Assembly (NCBI RefSeq): GCF_040640155.1
Contig: NZ_JBFABE010000001.1
Span: 1 to 64,000, forward strand
Length of the DNA stretch: 64,000 bases
Source of the DNA: Streptosporangium sp040640155
Lineage (GTDB): Bacteria; Actinomycetota; Actinomycetes; Streptosporangiales; Streptosporangiaceae
Direction: 5' to 3'
Both the position numbers and the translations under genes were made by a program. Shown here piece by piece: positions 37,224 through 45,826 of this stretch; position 1 is the first letter of the stretch; the number at the start of each line of letters is the position of its first letter. The notes beneath the pieces are model-generated. The model was not told the origin of the DNA. It saw only the letters and a list, made by a program, of their open reading frames with translations, and searched no databases.

Positions 37224-37242
37224 CGAGCTTTTCCCGGCCCTT

Positions 37243-37275
37243 TACGGCACATCCTCCTTCGGGGGATGTGCCGTA
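37243..37275 (+). terminator. Intrinsic terminator of the trehalose operon
   Basis: A perfect 12-bp stem (TACGGCACATCC / GGATGTGCCGTA) with a nine-base loop lies 20 bp past the treZ stop, followed by CCGGTTTT. Confidence 0.85.
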
Positions 37276-37606
37276 CCGGTTTTCACGGGTTCCACCTCAC
37301 CCGTGATCGCCTTTCGCGGGTGGGAAGGAGCCCGGTACGGCCGCGCGACCGGGTCGCCGACTGCCCGAATGCTCGAACCGGCGGCGTGGTTCCCGCAGGT
37401 CACGGCCTTGCCGATCGGGTTTTTCCGGGGCGGGGACGGGCGGCGCGGCCAAAAACGGTGATTGGCCTGTTTGGCTGACCTGTTGGGAATTTAAGAGGTG
37501 TTGGCGCGGTTCGATGTGCCGTTGTTTCCCTGATCGGGAATTTACTGCTGGTCACTGCTTGGGGCTGGTGTCCCAATTTCTCATTATATACGTGAAATGG
37601 GAAGAA
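37276..37606. other. 331-bp intergenic region upstream of the collagen-like gene
   Basis: The region holds no convincing gene. Its right half is A+T-rich and contains two GGGAATTTA sequences near 37487 and 37535. The promoter candidate for the collagen-like gene is listed separately. Confidence 0.6.
37559..37587 (+). promoter_or_regulatory. Candidate promoter of the collagen-like gene
   Basis: TTGGGG (-35) and CATTAT (-10) are 17 bp apart, 20 bp ahead of the proposed ATG. Spacing is ideal but the boxes only partly match consensus. Confidence 0.45.
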
Positions 37607-39343
37607 ATGACCTATAGCGGTAATAGGCGTATCCCGGTGTCGCACCTCGGCGGGTGTTCCTACGTCCTGATCGTCACGACGACGATCGCCGGGGCCTTTC
37701 TGGCGGCGTCCTGCCAGAGGCTCGCCGACGCCGACACCGGGGGGACGGACGATCGGGGCGGTTCCCACCCTCCGCTCGCCGGTACGGCCGCGAACGCGTA
37801 CCTCGCCGCCCTCCCCCTGACGCCGCGTCCCCGTTCCGGAGCGGCGTGCCGGGACGGACGGTGCGGACGCTGTGGCTGCGGGATCCCGGTGTGCCGCCGC
37901 GAGTGCAGACGCGGACCACGCGGTCCCGCGGGCCCCAGGGGAGAGAGGGGAGCCAGGGGTGAGGAGGGCCGCCCCGGCCTGGGCCTGCCGGGACCGGTCG
38001 GTCCCCCGGGGCCCACGGGCCCGCAGGGCCCCCCGGGTTCGTTCCCGACCGACACGGGGCCTCCGGGACCACCGGGTCCCCCGGGACCTCCAGGGCCCGG
38101 AGGTCCGAGCGGACCCGTGGGCCCGGCCGGCCCCGCGGGGGTGGACGGTACGGACGGCGCCCCGGGCGCGACGGGACCGACCGGGCCGAGGGGGCCGGTG
38201 GGCCCGCGGGGACCCGCCGGTGCCACGGGCGAGGCCGGTACCCCTGGGCCGGCCGGCGAGACCGGTTCGGCGGGGCCTCGAGGACCCGCGGGCGCCACGG
38301 GCCAGATCGGCCCGGCCGGTCCCACGGGAGCGACGGGACCGAGAGGCCTGAGGGGACCGAGGGGCTTCAGAGGGCTGAGGGGCTTGAGAGGCCTGAGGGG
38401 TCTGAGAGGTCTGACCGGCGCCACGGGTCAGGTCGGCCCGGACGGCCCTGCGGGTCCTGCGGGCCCGGCCGGTCCCGTGGGGGCGACCGGCCAGAGAGGT
38501 CTCACGGGGCAGAGAGGGGCGACGGGTCCGACCGGGGCCGCGGGGCTGAGAGGGCAGACCGGCCAGAGAGGTCTCACCGGGCAGAGAGGCCAGACGGGTC
38601 CCGCCGGTCCGATCGGTCAGCAGGGTCCGGCGGGTCAGCCCGGTCAGCCCGGTCAGCCGGGTCAGCCGGGTCAGACAGGCCAGACGGGTCCCGCCGGTCC
38701 GATCGGTCAGCAGGGTCCGGCCGGCCAGCCAGGCCAGCCCGGTCAGCAGGGTCCGGCCGGTCAGCCGGGTCAGCCGGGTCAGACAGGCCAGACGGGTCCC
38801 GCCGGTCCGATCGGTCAGCAGGGTCCGGCCGGCCAGCCAGGCCAGCCCGGTCAGCAGGGTCCGGCCGGTCAGCCCGGCCAGCCCGGCCAGCCCGGCCAGA
38901 CAGGCCAGACCGGTCCGGCAGGTCCCGCGGGTCCCGCGGGTCCCGCCGGTCCGGTCGGCCCCGCAGGCCCGGTGGGTCCGGCGGGACCCCCGGGGCCTGC
39001 GGGTGCCGCCGTCCTGACGGCCCGGTCGAGGGGGAGCATCGCCACCTCTCTCAACGCCCTGGCCCGGTTCACCGCGTTCACCTCGGGCAACGGGACGACG
39101 TCGATCCGGGACCCGCGCACGGACCCGTCCTGGCACGACATCACGTCGGTGCCGGGGTACCCCGGTACCGTCACCCAGGTGGAACTGGAGAGCGACGCCA
39201 CCGACCTCCACGTCACGGTGCTCACCGCGACCGGCACGATCGCCCACACGACCTGTCTGGTGCGGCCCGTCCCGGGAACGCTGTCGAACCCGGCCTGGCC
39301 GGGGAACTGCGGCGCCTTCACCGACGTCGCCCCACCGACCTGA
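37607..39343 (+). CDS. Exported collagen-like Gly-X-Y repeat protein
   Basis: The 578-residue protein begins with a basic stretch and one hydrophobic segment (SYVLIVTTTIAGAFLAASC). This segment reads as a signal or anchor; the Cys after AAS could be a non-consensus lipidation site. A short Cys-rich patch follows (CRDGRCGRCGCGIPVC). Next is an almost uninterrupted run of about 360 residues of Gly-X-Y triplets rich in Pro, Gln, Thr and Ala, as in bacterial collagens that form triple helices. The last 110 residues (from AVLTARSRGSIATSL) form a compact beta-rich domain that could trimerise the fibre or bind a ligand. ATG 37607 has GGAAG nearby. Many X-Y pairs are PAGQ-type with near-identical DNA, suggesting recent expansion. 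Confidence 0.85.
   Translation: MTYSGNRRIPVSHLGGCSYVLIVTTTIAGAFLAASCQRLADADTGGTDDRGGSHPPLAGTAANAYLAALPLTPRPRSGAACRDGRCGRCGCGIPVCRRECRRGPRGPAGPRGERGARGEEGRPGLGLPGPVGPPGPTGPQGPPGSFPTDTGPPGPPGPPGPPGPGGPSGPVGPAGPAGVDGTDGAPGATGPTGPRGPVGPRGPAGATGEAGTPGPAGETGSAGPRGPAGATGQIGPAGPTGATGPRGLRGPRGFRGLRGLRGLRGLRGLTGATGQVGPDGPAGPAGPAGPVGATGQRGLTGQRGATGPTGAAGLRGQTGQRGLTGQRGQTGPAGPIGQQGPAGQPGQPGQPGQPGQTGQTGPAGPIGQQGPAGQPGQPGQQGPAGQPGQPGQTGQTGPAGPIGQQGPAGQPGQPGQQGPAGQPGQPGQPGQTGQTGPAGPAGPAGPAGPVGPAGPVGPAGPPGPAGAAVLTARSRGSIATSLNALARFTAFTSGNGTTSIRDPRTDPSWHDITSVPGYPGTVTQVELESDATDLHVTVLTATGTIAHTTCLVRPVPGTLSNPAWPGNCGAFTDVAPPT
38681..38896 (+). repeat. 108-bp direct repeat in the collagen-like gene
   Basis: Two adjacent copies (38681-38788 and 38789-38896) start CAGACGGGTCCCGCCGGTCC and are nearly identical for about 90 bp. 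A shorter earlier copy begins at 38591. The period is a multiple of nine, so triplet phase is kept. Confidence 0.8.
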
Positions 39344-39509
39344 CCCCACCGACCTGGGAACCGCCGGTCGGTGCCGGTCGGTGCCGGGGACCGCCGCGCA
39401 ATCGCGAGGACAGGGGCTCCCGTGCCGGCGGCCACCGTGGAACCGGCGTGTACGACAGGGGGCCGAATTCGGTCGTAGGCTGCTCGCACCTGAGGAACGG
39501 AAGGCTGAG

Positions 39510-40178
39510 GTGGCCGAGACGATGGTGGCCGAGGTGATGGCCGAGCTGGCCGAGCTCGAGGACCCGAAGATACGCGAGGCGAACGAGAGACGCGGTGACG
39601 ACCACGGTGTGAACCTCGGCAAGCTGCGCGCGCTGGCGAAGCGGCTGAAGACGCAGCAGGAACTCGCCTGCCGCCTCTGGGAGACGGGTGACACCGCGGC
39701 GAGACTGCTGGCGATCCTGATCTGCCGCCCGAAGGCGTTCGAGCGTGGTGAGCTGGACGCCATGCTGCGCGAGGCGCGCGCGCCCAAGGTCCACGACTGG
39801 CTCGTGAACTACGTGGTGAAGAAGAACCCGCACTCGGAGGAACTGCGCCTGGCCTGGTCGGCCGATCCGGACCCGGTGGTCGCGAGTGCCGGCTGGGCGC
39901 TGACCACCGAACGCGTGGCGAAGAGGCCCGAGGGTCTCGACCTCGCGGGACTGCTCGACGTCGTCGAGGCGCGGATGAAGGACGCCCCGGACCGGCTGCA
40001 GTGGGCGATGAACCACTGCCTGGCCCAGATCGGGATCGAGCACGCCGGGCACCGCGCCCGCGCGATCGACATCGGTGAGCGCCTGGAGGTGCTCAAGGAC
40101 TACCCCACCGCTCCGGGCTGCACGTCCCCGTTCGCACCCGTGTGGATCACCGAGATGGTGAGCCGGAACGGCTCCTGA
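39510..40178 (+). CDS. AlkD-like DNA alkylation repair HEAT-repeat protein
   Basis: The 222-residue all-helical protein resembles the AlkD/COG4912 family of HEAT-like DNA glycosylases, which remove cationic alkylated bases. Helical repeats include LAKRLKTQQELACRLWETG, TAARLLAILI and VHDWLVNYVVKKNPHSEELR. The GTG at 39510 is selected because GGAAGG sits five bases upstream and a TAGGCT -10 box lies at 39476. Whether the catalytic Asp and DNA-contacting Arg/Trp are kept needs an alignment, so glycosylase activity is probable rather than certain. It precedes the hydrolase gene by 32 bp on the same strand. Confidence 0.8.
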   Translation: MAETMVAEVMAELAELEDPKIREANERRGDDHGVNLGKLRALAKRLKTQQELACRLWETGDTAARLLAILICRPKAFERGELDAMLREARAPKVHDWLVNYVVKKNPHSEELRLAWSADPDPVVASAGWALTTERVAKRPEGLDLAGLLDVVEARMKDAPDRLQWAMNHCLAQIGIEHAGHRARAIDIGERLEVLKDYPTAPGCTSPFAPVWITEMVSRNGS

Positions 40179-40210
40179 GCGCGTCACGTTCCCGCCCGAA
40201 AGGCTCTCCC

Positions 40211-41092
40211 GTGACCTCCCCGACCATCTACACCTCACCCGCCGGTGAACGGCGGATCCGCGACTGGTGCCGGGACCGGCTGCGCTCCTGGACGACCCCG
40301 CACCGGACGCGCACGCTGGAGACCGGGCTGGGAAGCACGACGGTGGTCGTCGCCGGGCGGGGACCGGGCGTGCTGCTGCTTCCGGGCACCAACTTCTGCG
40401 CCGCGACCCTGCTGGAGGTGGCCGACGCCCTGGTGCCCGACCATGAGGTGATCATGGCGGACCTGCCGGGCCAGCCCGGCCTGAGCGCTCCGGGGCGCCC
40501 CCGGCGGGGGCGCATGGCGGCCTACGGGCGTTGGGTCGTGGAGGTCGCCGGGCAGGTGAGCGATGGTCCCGTCACGGTGGTGGGACACTCGCTGGGAGCG
40601 GCGGTGGCCCTGGCGGCGCGACCGGGACCGCTCATCGACGGACTGGTGCTGGTGTCCCCGGCCGGGCTGAGCCGGGCCCGCCTGACCCCCGCCCTGCTCG
40701 GCGTCACCCTGCCCTGGCTGGTCGCTCCCACGATCGGGCACAGCGAGGCCCTGCTGCGGTACATGAGCGGCCGGGCGCACGTGCCGAGGGACGGGGACCG
40801 GATGCCGGCGGAGTGGATGACCCTCGTCGCCCGGCACAGCCGCACCAGCCTGGCTCCGGCGCCGCTGCCCGCGTCCGTCGTGCGCCGCTGGGAGGGGACG
40901 CCGGTGGTCGTGGCCACCGGGACCGACGATCGTTTCTACCCGCCCGCCCGTGTCGGCGGCCCGGTCCGTGCCCTGCTCGGCGGCGAGACGGTGGCCGTAC
41001 CGGGTATGGGGCATCTCGGCCCGCACGAGGATCCCGAGCTGCTCCCCGCGCTCCTGGGCCGCCTCCGGGCCGGGAACGGCATGCCCCGGTGA
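40211..41092 (+). CDS. Alpha/beta-fold hydrolase
   Basis: The 293-residue protein shows the alpha/beta hydrolase plan: oxyanion strand GVLLLPGTNFCAATL, DLPGQPG, nucleophile Ser in VVGHSLGAAVALAA, an acid in ATGTDDRFYPP and the final His in PGMGHLGPHEDP. No signal peptide is present. GTG 40211 follows AAAGG by seven bases. The substrate is unknown; an esterase or lactonase-like role is typical. It ends 54 bp from the convergent YbgA gene. Confidence 0.88.
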   Translation: MTSPTIYTSPAGERRIRDWCRDRLRSWTTPHRTRTLETGLGSTTVVVAGRGPGVLLLPGTNFCAATLLEVADALVPDHEVIMADLPGQPGLSAPGRPRRGRMAAYGRWVVEVAGQVSDGPVTVVGHSLGAAVALAARPGPLIDGLVLVSPAGLSRARLTPALLGVTLPWLVAPTIGHSEALLRYMSGRAHVPRDGDRMPAEWMTLVARHSRTSLAPAPLPASVVRRWEGTPVVVATGTDDRFYPPARVGGPVRALLGGETVAVPGMGHLGPHEDPELLPALLGRLRAGNGMPR

Positions 41093-41146
41093 GAGCGAGC
41101 GGGGTCTCGAAGAGGAGTGGGCCGGGACGTGTGTCGCCGGCCGCGC

Positions 41147-42241
41147 TCAGGCCGGCACGTGGTTGCGGAGCCGGAGTTCCTCCGGGTACGGGGCGAAGTA
41201 GGTCTGGTCGCGCACGTACCCGGCGGCCTCGCCCCGGGCGTGGTGGCGGATCAGGGTGACGGGGACGCTCAGGGACACCCGCCCGGCCCGATAGGAGGCG
41301 ATGACCTCGGCCAGATCTGCCCGGCGGGCCGGGTCGAGCGAGTCGTTCAGCATGCCCACGCAGTGCTGCAGGACGTTGACGTTCCTTCCGATGCCGGCCT
41401 TGGCGGCGAACGCCGTCCCGAAGAAACGCGCGTAGTCGGAGGCCAGCTCCTCGCGCGGGAGCAGGCCCGCCCGGGCGACCACCCGTCCGGCCTCCCGGTA
41501 GGCCGAGGGGTGGTGGGCGAGCAGTTGCATCTTGTGCCGCGCGTGGAAGGCCACCAGGTCGCGGGGCCGCCAGTCGCTCTCCAGCAGGGCGCGGAGCCGG
41601 GCGTGGGCGAAGATCCGCTCCACGAAGGTCTCGCGGAGCAGGGCGTCGTTGAGCCGCCCCTCCTCCTCCACCGGGAGCAGCGGGTGGGTCTCCAGGACGA
41701 CGGCCGCGAAAACGCCCCGGGCCCGGCGATGGACGACCGGGTTGCGGTTCCCGCCCTTGCGGCCGCTGCCGTCGCCCCAGGTCGCGGTGACGCCCTCCGG
41801 GTCGGGGGCGTACAGCGGGATGCCGTGCACGCCACAGCTCGGGCTCTTGGACTTGAGGACGTAGCCGTCCACCTCGTCCAGGGTGCGTGCCCGCTCGGCG
41901 GCCAGGGCGGTCATCCGGTCGGTGAGGTCGATCCTGGTCCTGCGGGTGACCAGGCGCGGGCCGATCGGCGAGCTCTCCAGATGGAGGGTCTCGCGCGGCG
42001 AGCCGAGACCGATCTCCATCTCGGGGCAGACGTGCACCCAGTCCACGTGGGCGTCGAGCTCGTCGCCGAGGAACCGGTCGCGGCTGTGGCCGCCGTTGAA
42101 CCGGACGGGCTCGCCCATCAGGCAGCTGGAGACCGCGACCCTCGGCCTGACGGCCGCTCCGGCCGTCTCGGCCTTCATCCCGGTTCTCGTCCCGGGCGCG
42201 GCGCCGGCGTCCGTCCGCGCGGGGGCGGGGTGGCCGCTCAT
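41147..42241 (-). CDS. DUF523-DUF1722 protein (YbgA-type)
   Basis: The 364-residue protein has an N-terminal DUF523 domain, with Cys/Asn motifs VSSCLMGEPVRFNGGHSR, VCPEMEIGLGSPRE and SKSPSCGV. A C-terminal DUF1722 (YbgA) domain follows (about 215-330), with HARHKMQLLAHHPSAY and LQHCVGML. E. coli ybgA is the direct neighbour of the photolyase gene phr, and the link is repeated here. The biochemical role is not established. Its ATG overlaps the sigma-factor stop by 4 bp (ATGA), so it is translated together with the regulator of the cluster. Confidence 0.88.
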   Translation of the reverse strand: MSGHPAPARTDAGAAPGTRTGMKAETAGAAVRPRVAVSSCLMGEPVRFNGGHSRDRFLGDELDAHVDWVHVCPEMEIGLGSPRETLHLESSPIGPRLVTRRTRIDLTDRMTALAAERARTLDEVDGYVLKSKSPSCGVHGIPLYAPDPEGVTATWGDGSGRKGGNRNPVVHRRARGVFAAVVLETHPLLPVEEEGRLNDALLRETFVERIFAHARLRALLESDWRPRDLVAFHARHKMQLLAHHPSAYREAGRVVARAGLLPREELASDYARFFGTAFAAKAGIGRNVNVLQHCVGMLNDSLDPARRADLAEVIASYRAGRVSLSVPVTLIRHHARGEAAGYVRDQTYFAPYPEELRLRNHVPA

Positions 42242-42762
42242 GCCGCGGCCGGGGTGAGTATGCCGGACAGGCGGCGCAGGCCACGGGCCGTACGGGCCTT
42301 GATCGTGCCGAGCGGGACGCTCAGCCTCTCGGCGATCTCCCGCTGGGTCAGGTCCCCGTAGTAGGCCAGCTCGATGGCCTGGCGCTGCGGCTCGGGCAGC
42401 TCGGCCAGCGCCCGCTGAACCTGGTCGCGCTCGGCCATGCCGTCCCCGTCCACCCGGCCGTCGTCGCCGGCCGGGTCCGTCAGCACGTCCAGGGGCACGG
42501 TGCGCAGGGTGCGCATCCGCAGGTGGTCGACCGCCCGCTTGTGGGCGATCCCGAGCATCCAGGCGGGCAGGCTGCGTGACGGGTCGAAGCGGTGCCGTGA
42601 TCGCCAGACCTCGGCGAACACGATCTGCTGGAGATCGTCGATCTCCTGTGAAGGGACGAATCGCCGCAGGTAGGACCGGATCAGGGAGCCGTGGACACGG
42701 AAGCACTCGGCGAGTGCGGCGTCGTCGCCCGCGGCGAAGCGAACGTTCAGCGTGTCTGTCAT
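42238..42762 (-). CDS. ECF-type RNA polymerase sigma factor (LitS-like by context)
   Basis: The 174-residue protein has sigma region 2 (about 18-85: EIDDLQQIVFAEVWRSRHRF, then AWMLGIAHKRAVDHLR) and region 4 (about 110-165: ALAELPEPQRQAIELAYYG, TQREIAERLSVPLGTIKART). No anti-sigma gene lies next to it. It lies between the YbgA gene (overlapping) and the MerR-B12 regulator gene on the same strand. In Streptomyces the light-induced ECF factor LitS sits beside LitR, so this gene is its likely counterpart, though context is the only basis. AAGGGGAG precedes the ATG. Confidence 0.9.
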   Translation of the reverse strand: MTDTLNVRFAAGDDAALAECFRVHGSLIRSYLRRFVPSQEIDDLQQIVFAEVWRSRHRFDPSRSLPAWMLGIAHKRAVDHLRMRTLRTVPLDVLTDPAGDDGRVDGDGMAERDQVQRALAELPEPQRQAIELAYYGDLTQREIAERLSVPLGTIKARTARGLRRLSGILTPAAA

Positions 42763-43098
42763 GGTGGACTCCCCTTACCGAGAAAACCTACTCAAAACTT
42801 ATTCATAGTCGCTCGGTGGCTGTGATCGCAAGTCGACGGGACGGTCGGTGTGCGAGACATCGGGCTGGGACGGTGACGACGGAAGGGGGCGTCCTCGCCC
42901 GGCCCGGCCCGTGAACCCCGAGCGGCCGCCACGTACGGTGATGTCGGGGACATCAGGATGATTCCCTGCGACGAGTACCTGGACGCCGTCCGCCGGCACG
43001 GCGGATCCCGTTGAGGACACCACGGCCGGTCAGACCGTGAGCCAGACCTCACCGGGAGGCGTTCACCTTTGTCCTCACTGTCACCTTTGTCCTCACTG
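42763..43098. other. 336-bp region between sigma-factor and MerR genes
   Basis: This gap holds the sigma-factor promoter on the left. It also has a perfect inverted repeat TGATGTC-GGG-GACATCA at 42939-42955 and two tandem copies of an 18-bp unit (TCACCTTTGTCCTCACTG, 43063-43098) that abut the MerR stop codon. No convincing gene is present. Confidence 0.6.
42802..42831 (-). promoter_or_regulatory. Candidate promoter of the ECF sigma factor gene
   Basis: On the minus strand TTGCGA and TATGAA are 18 bp apart, about 40 bp upstream of the sigma-factor ATG, in a locally A+T-rich patch. Confidence 0.5.
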
Positions 43099-44229
43099 TC
43101 AGTCCAGGGCGGCCAGGACGCGGGTGACGGCTTCCTCGAACGAGGTGACGTGCGGGATCGACGCGGGGAGCCCCTCCCGCCAGCCGACCCCCCCGGCGAT
43201 GATCCGGCTCGGCGGGCGGGTCGCGGGCAGCGACGAGAGCGGGGCGGGGTCACCGGTGGCCGGCAACTGGGACCAGACGAAGACCACCGAGGGCCCCAGC
43301 CGGCGCATCGCGTCCGCCAGCGCCGGGTACGGGGTGCGGGAACCCAGCACCCGCGTCTCCACGCGGTGCTCGGTGGTCAGGGCCGCGGCCAGCGCGTAGA
43401 TCGGCAGGCTGTGCTGGTCGTCGGGGGCGCAGGCGAGCAGGACCGGCCTGACGTTGACCGGCCGGGACGGCCGTTCGGTGAGCCCGATCAGCGAGGCCAG
43501 CAGCCGGTCGGAGAACAGGTGCTCGACCTCCACGCCCGCGGAGCTCTCCGACTGGAGCCTGCAGATCGCCTCGAAGACCGGCGTCACCAGCCGCTCCCAG
43601 GTCCACGACACCCCGTGCCTGGTCAGGGCGGCGACGAGCCACTCGTGCACCGTCCGGCTGTCCAGCGCCACCGCGGCCCGCGTCAGCATCGCGACGGTCG
43701 GCAGCGCGGGCACGCCGGGCCGCCCGGCGGGTGCGGGGACGCGCTCCGGGGACGGGCGCCCGGACGCGGGCGGCGGCCCGGACGTCGATCCGGACGTCGA
43801 TCCGGGCGCCGGACCCGTCGCGGGCCCGGGCCGTGATCCCGGCCGTGCCCCGGGTGCCGGCCCGGTGCCCGGCCGCTGTCCCTGCCCCGCTCCCTGCTCG
43901 GGCCCCTGTCCCTGCCCGGCTCCCCGCGCCGGGCCCCGCTCCGCTCCGGGCTCGGCCGGGGGCTCGGGGACGGTCTCGATCCTCAGCACCTCGCGGGCCG
44001 CGTCGGCCGCGGGAACGCCGCTCCTGATGAGCCGGTTCATCTCCTCCAGGCGCCACAGGTCACGGGCGTCGTAGCGGCGGTGACCCCCCGGACTCCGGCG
44101 GCTCGGCCCCAGGCCGTAGCGTAGGTTCCAGGTCCGCAGCGTGGGGGCGGGCACGCCGAGACGCCGCGCGACGGCTCCGATGCCGTAGCCCGGTTCCTCA
44201 TCGGTTGCCACCTGACGCTGCTCGTCCAT
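43099..44229 (-). CDS. MerR-family regulator with B12-binding-like domain (LitR/CarH type)
   Basis: The 376-residue protein has a MerR winged helix (about 12-80: GIGAVARRLGVPAPTLRTWN, SPGGHRRYDARDL). A long Gly/Pro/Gln-rich linker follows (about 88-190), then a four-helix-bundle plus Rossmann part like the cobalamin-binding region of CarH/LitR. The EH pair of the CarH W-x9-EH motif is present (VEVEHLFSDRL), but the Trp position is Gln. The axial-ligand region DDQHSLPIYAL keeps DxH but has Pro for the usual Gly. It is divergent from the photolyase gene, as expected of a light-responsive repressor using adenosylcobalamin. Loss of the Trp makes photochemistry uncertain. Confidence 0.85.
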   Translation of the reverse strand: MDEQRQVATDEEPGYGIGAVARRLGVPAPTLRTWNLRYGLGPSRRSPGGHRRYDARDLWRLEEMNRLIRSGVPAADAAREVLRIETVPEPPAEPGAERGPARGAGQGQGPEQGAGQGQRPGTGPAPGARPGSRPGPATGPAPGSTSGSTSGPPPASGRPSPERVPAPAGRPGVPALPTVAMLTRAAVALDSRTVHEWLVAALTRHGVSWTWERLVTPVFEAICRLQSESSAGVEVEHLFSDRLLASLIGLTERPSRPVNVRPVLLACAPDDQHSLPIYALAAALTTEHRVETRVLGSRTPYPALADAMRRLGPSVVFVWSQLPATGDPAPLSSLPATRPPSRIIAGGVGWREGLPASIPHVTSFEEAVTRVLAALD

Positions 44230-44277
44230 CTCATCTCATTTCCGGCCCGTCACTGCGGTACCAGCGTGACAGGCGAC

Positions 44278-44293
44278 GGGAGCGGTCGCTCCC
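44278..44293. promoter_or_regulatory. Inverted repeat between MerR and photolyase genes
   Basis: GGGAGCG-GT-CGCTCCC is a perfect 7-bp inverted repeat in the 133-bp divergent region, 70 bp upstream of the photolyase GTG. It is a candidate LitR-type operator, though its GC-rich make-up also allows a simple RNA hairpin. Confidence 0.4.
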
Positions 44294-44362
44294 TGAACGT
44301 TCCTTCGAGATGCGGTCCCCGCTGGATGCAACCGACCCAGCGTGACCGGCCGAAAGGAAAAC

Positions 44363-45790
44363 GTGACCGATACAGTGATCGTTCTGTTCAGCCGTGATCT
44401 CCGGGTGCACGACCACCCGGCGCTCGCCGCTGCGTGCGAGCGCGCACGTCATGTCATACCGCTTTTCGTGGCCGACCCCGCCGTGCCCTCGGGCAACCGG
44501 TGGGGCTTCCTGTCGGAGTGCCTGGCCGACCTGCGCGAGTCACTCCGGAGCAGGGGCGGCGACCTGATCGTCCGCCGGGGCGACGTGGTCGCCGAGACGA
44601 TGCGCCTGGCCGGGGAGGTGGGGGCCGGGGCCGTGTACGCCAGCCTGGACGTCAGCACGTTCGCGCGCCTGCGGCAGCGCAGGCTGGCCGAGGAGTGCGA
44701 GCGGGCCAGGACGGAGTACCGGCTGTTCCCCGGCCTGACGGTCGTGCCGCCGGACGCCCTGCGCCCCTCGGGCGGCGGGGACCACTACCGGGTCTTCACG
44801 CCCTACTGGCGGGCCTGGAGCGCGCGCCCACGGCGGGAGGTGCTCAAGGCCCCGGGCGTGGTGCCCGTTCCCCGGAGCCTCTTCGCGGGCCCCCTGCCCG
44901 AGCCCGGGAGCCGGACCTACGAGCTGTTCCCGGGGGGTGAGACGGTCGGCCGCCGGAGAATGGACCAGTGGCTCAGGCACTGCGTGCGCGAGTACACCGA
45001 CGGCCACGACGACATGGCCGGGAACCGCACGTCCAGGCTCAGTCCCTACCTGCGCTTCGGCTGCGTCTCGCCGCTGGAGCTGGAGTCGCTCGCCGGGGAG
45101 GCCGCGAACATGTGGGCCGCCGGATCCGCCGGGATCGTCGGCCTCGCCGAGGACGCCGATCCCGCCGGAGAGGTCGATCCATCCGGGAACGCGCGTCCCA
45201 CCGACGACGACCCGAGGAGGGCCGCGTACGCCCGGGCGGCGGACGAGGTCGCGGCCTTCGTCAGGCAGCTGTGCTGGCGCGACTTCTTCTACCAGGTGAC
45301 GCGGGCCTTCCCGCGTATCGACCGGGACGACTACCGGCCTCGCGGCCACGAGTGGCGCGGCGACGACCAGGCGGCGCGGGCGTGGAGGGAGGGCATCACC
45401 GGCGTCCCCATCGTGGACGCCGGGATGCGGCAGATGCTCACCGAGGGGTGGATGCACAACCGGGCCCGCCTGATCACGGGGTCGTTCCTGATCAGGCGGC
45501 TCCGCGTCGACTGGCGCGTCGGCGGGGAGCACTTCTTCGAGCACCTGCTCGACGGTGACGTGGCCAACAACTACGGCAACTGGCAGTGGGTGGCCGGGAC
45601 CGGCAACGACACCCGGCCCAACCGGCCCGTCAACCACATCCGGCAGGCCAGGCGCTACGACCCGGACGGGGAGTACGTCCTGCGCCACGTTCCCGAGCTC
45701 CGCGGGGTGCCCAGGCGGATGATCCACGAGCCGTGGCGGCTCTCCTCGCCCGTGCCGGGCTATCCGCCGCCGCTGGTGGCCATGGAGTGA
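44363..45790 (+). CDS. phr: Deoxyribodipyrimidine photolyase (class I)
   Basis: The 475-residue cryptochrome/photolyase family protein uses blue light and FADH- to split cyclobutane pyrimidine dimers. The N-terminal antenna domain starts TVIVLFSRDLRVHDHPAL. The FAD domain has SRLSPYLRFGCVSPLEL, FVRQLCWRDFFYQV, MLTEGWMHNRARLITGSFL and NNYGNWQWVAGTGND. An acidic insertion (about 265-295: VGLAEDADPAGEVDPSG) is unusual. The GTG at 44363 follows AAAGGA by about four bases; a GTG seven codons upstream is less likely. Confidence 0.94.
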   Translation: MTDTVIVLFSRDLRVHDHPALAAACERARHVIPLFVADPAVPSGNRWGFLSECLADLRESLRSRGGDLIVRRGDVVAETMRLAGEVGAGAVYASLDVSTFARLRQRRLAEECERARTEYRLFPGLTVVPPDALRPSGGGDHYRVFTPYWRAWSARPRREVLKAPGVVPVPRSLFAGPLPEPGSRTYELFPGGETVGRRRMDQWLRHCVREYTDGHDDMAGNRTSRLSPYLRFGCVSPLELESLAGEAANMWAAGSAGIVGLAEDADPAGEVDPSGNARPTDDDPRRAAYARAADEVAAFVRQLCWRDFFYQVTRAFPRIDRDDYRPRGHEWRGDDQAARAWREGITGVPIVDAGMRQMLTEGWMHNRARLITGSFLIRRLRVDWRVGGEHFFEHLLDGDVANNYGNWQWVAGTGNDTRPNRPVNHIRQARRYDPDGEYVLRHVPELRGVPRRMIHEPWRLSSPVPGYPPPLVAME

Positions 45791-45826
45791 ACGGACCGGC
45801 CGGCCGGGGGCCCGGTCGTGAAAAAG

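Noticed and set aside
38570..38990. CRISPR-like regular repeats
   Set aside because: Repeat phase follows nine-base Gly-X-Y codons in an open frame, with no unique spacers and no cas genes.
37400..39787. 795-codon minus-strand frame opposite the collagen-like gene
   Set aside because: The antisense of Gly-X-Y DNA naturally stays open; the plus strand has a start, anchor and C-terminal domain.
42799..43023. 74-codon minus-strand frame between sigma and MerR genes
   Set aside because: It overlaps the best sigma-factor promoter, and its sequence has no recognisable fold.
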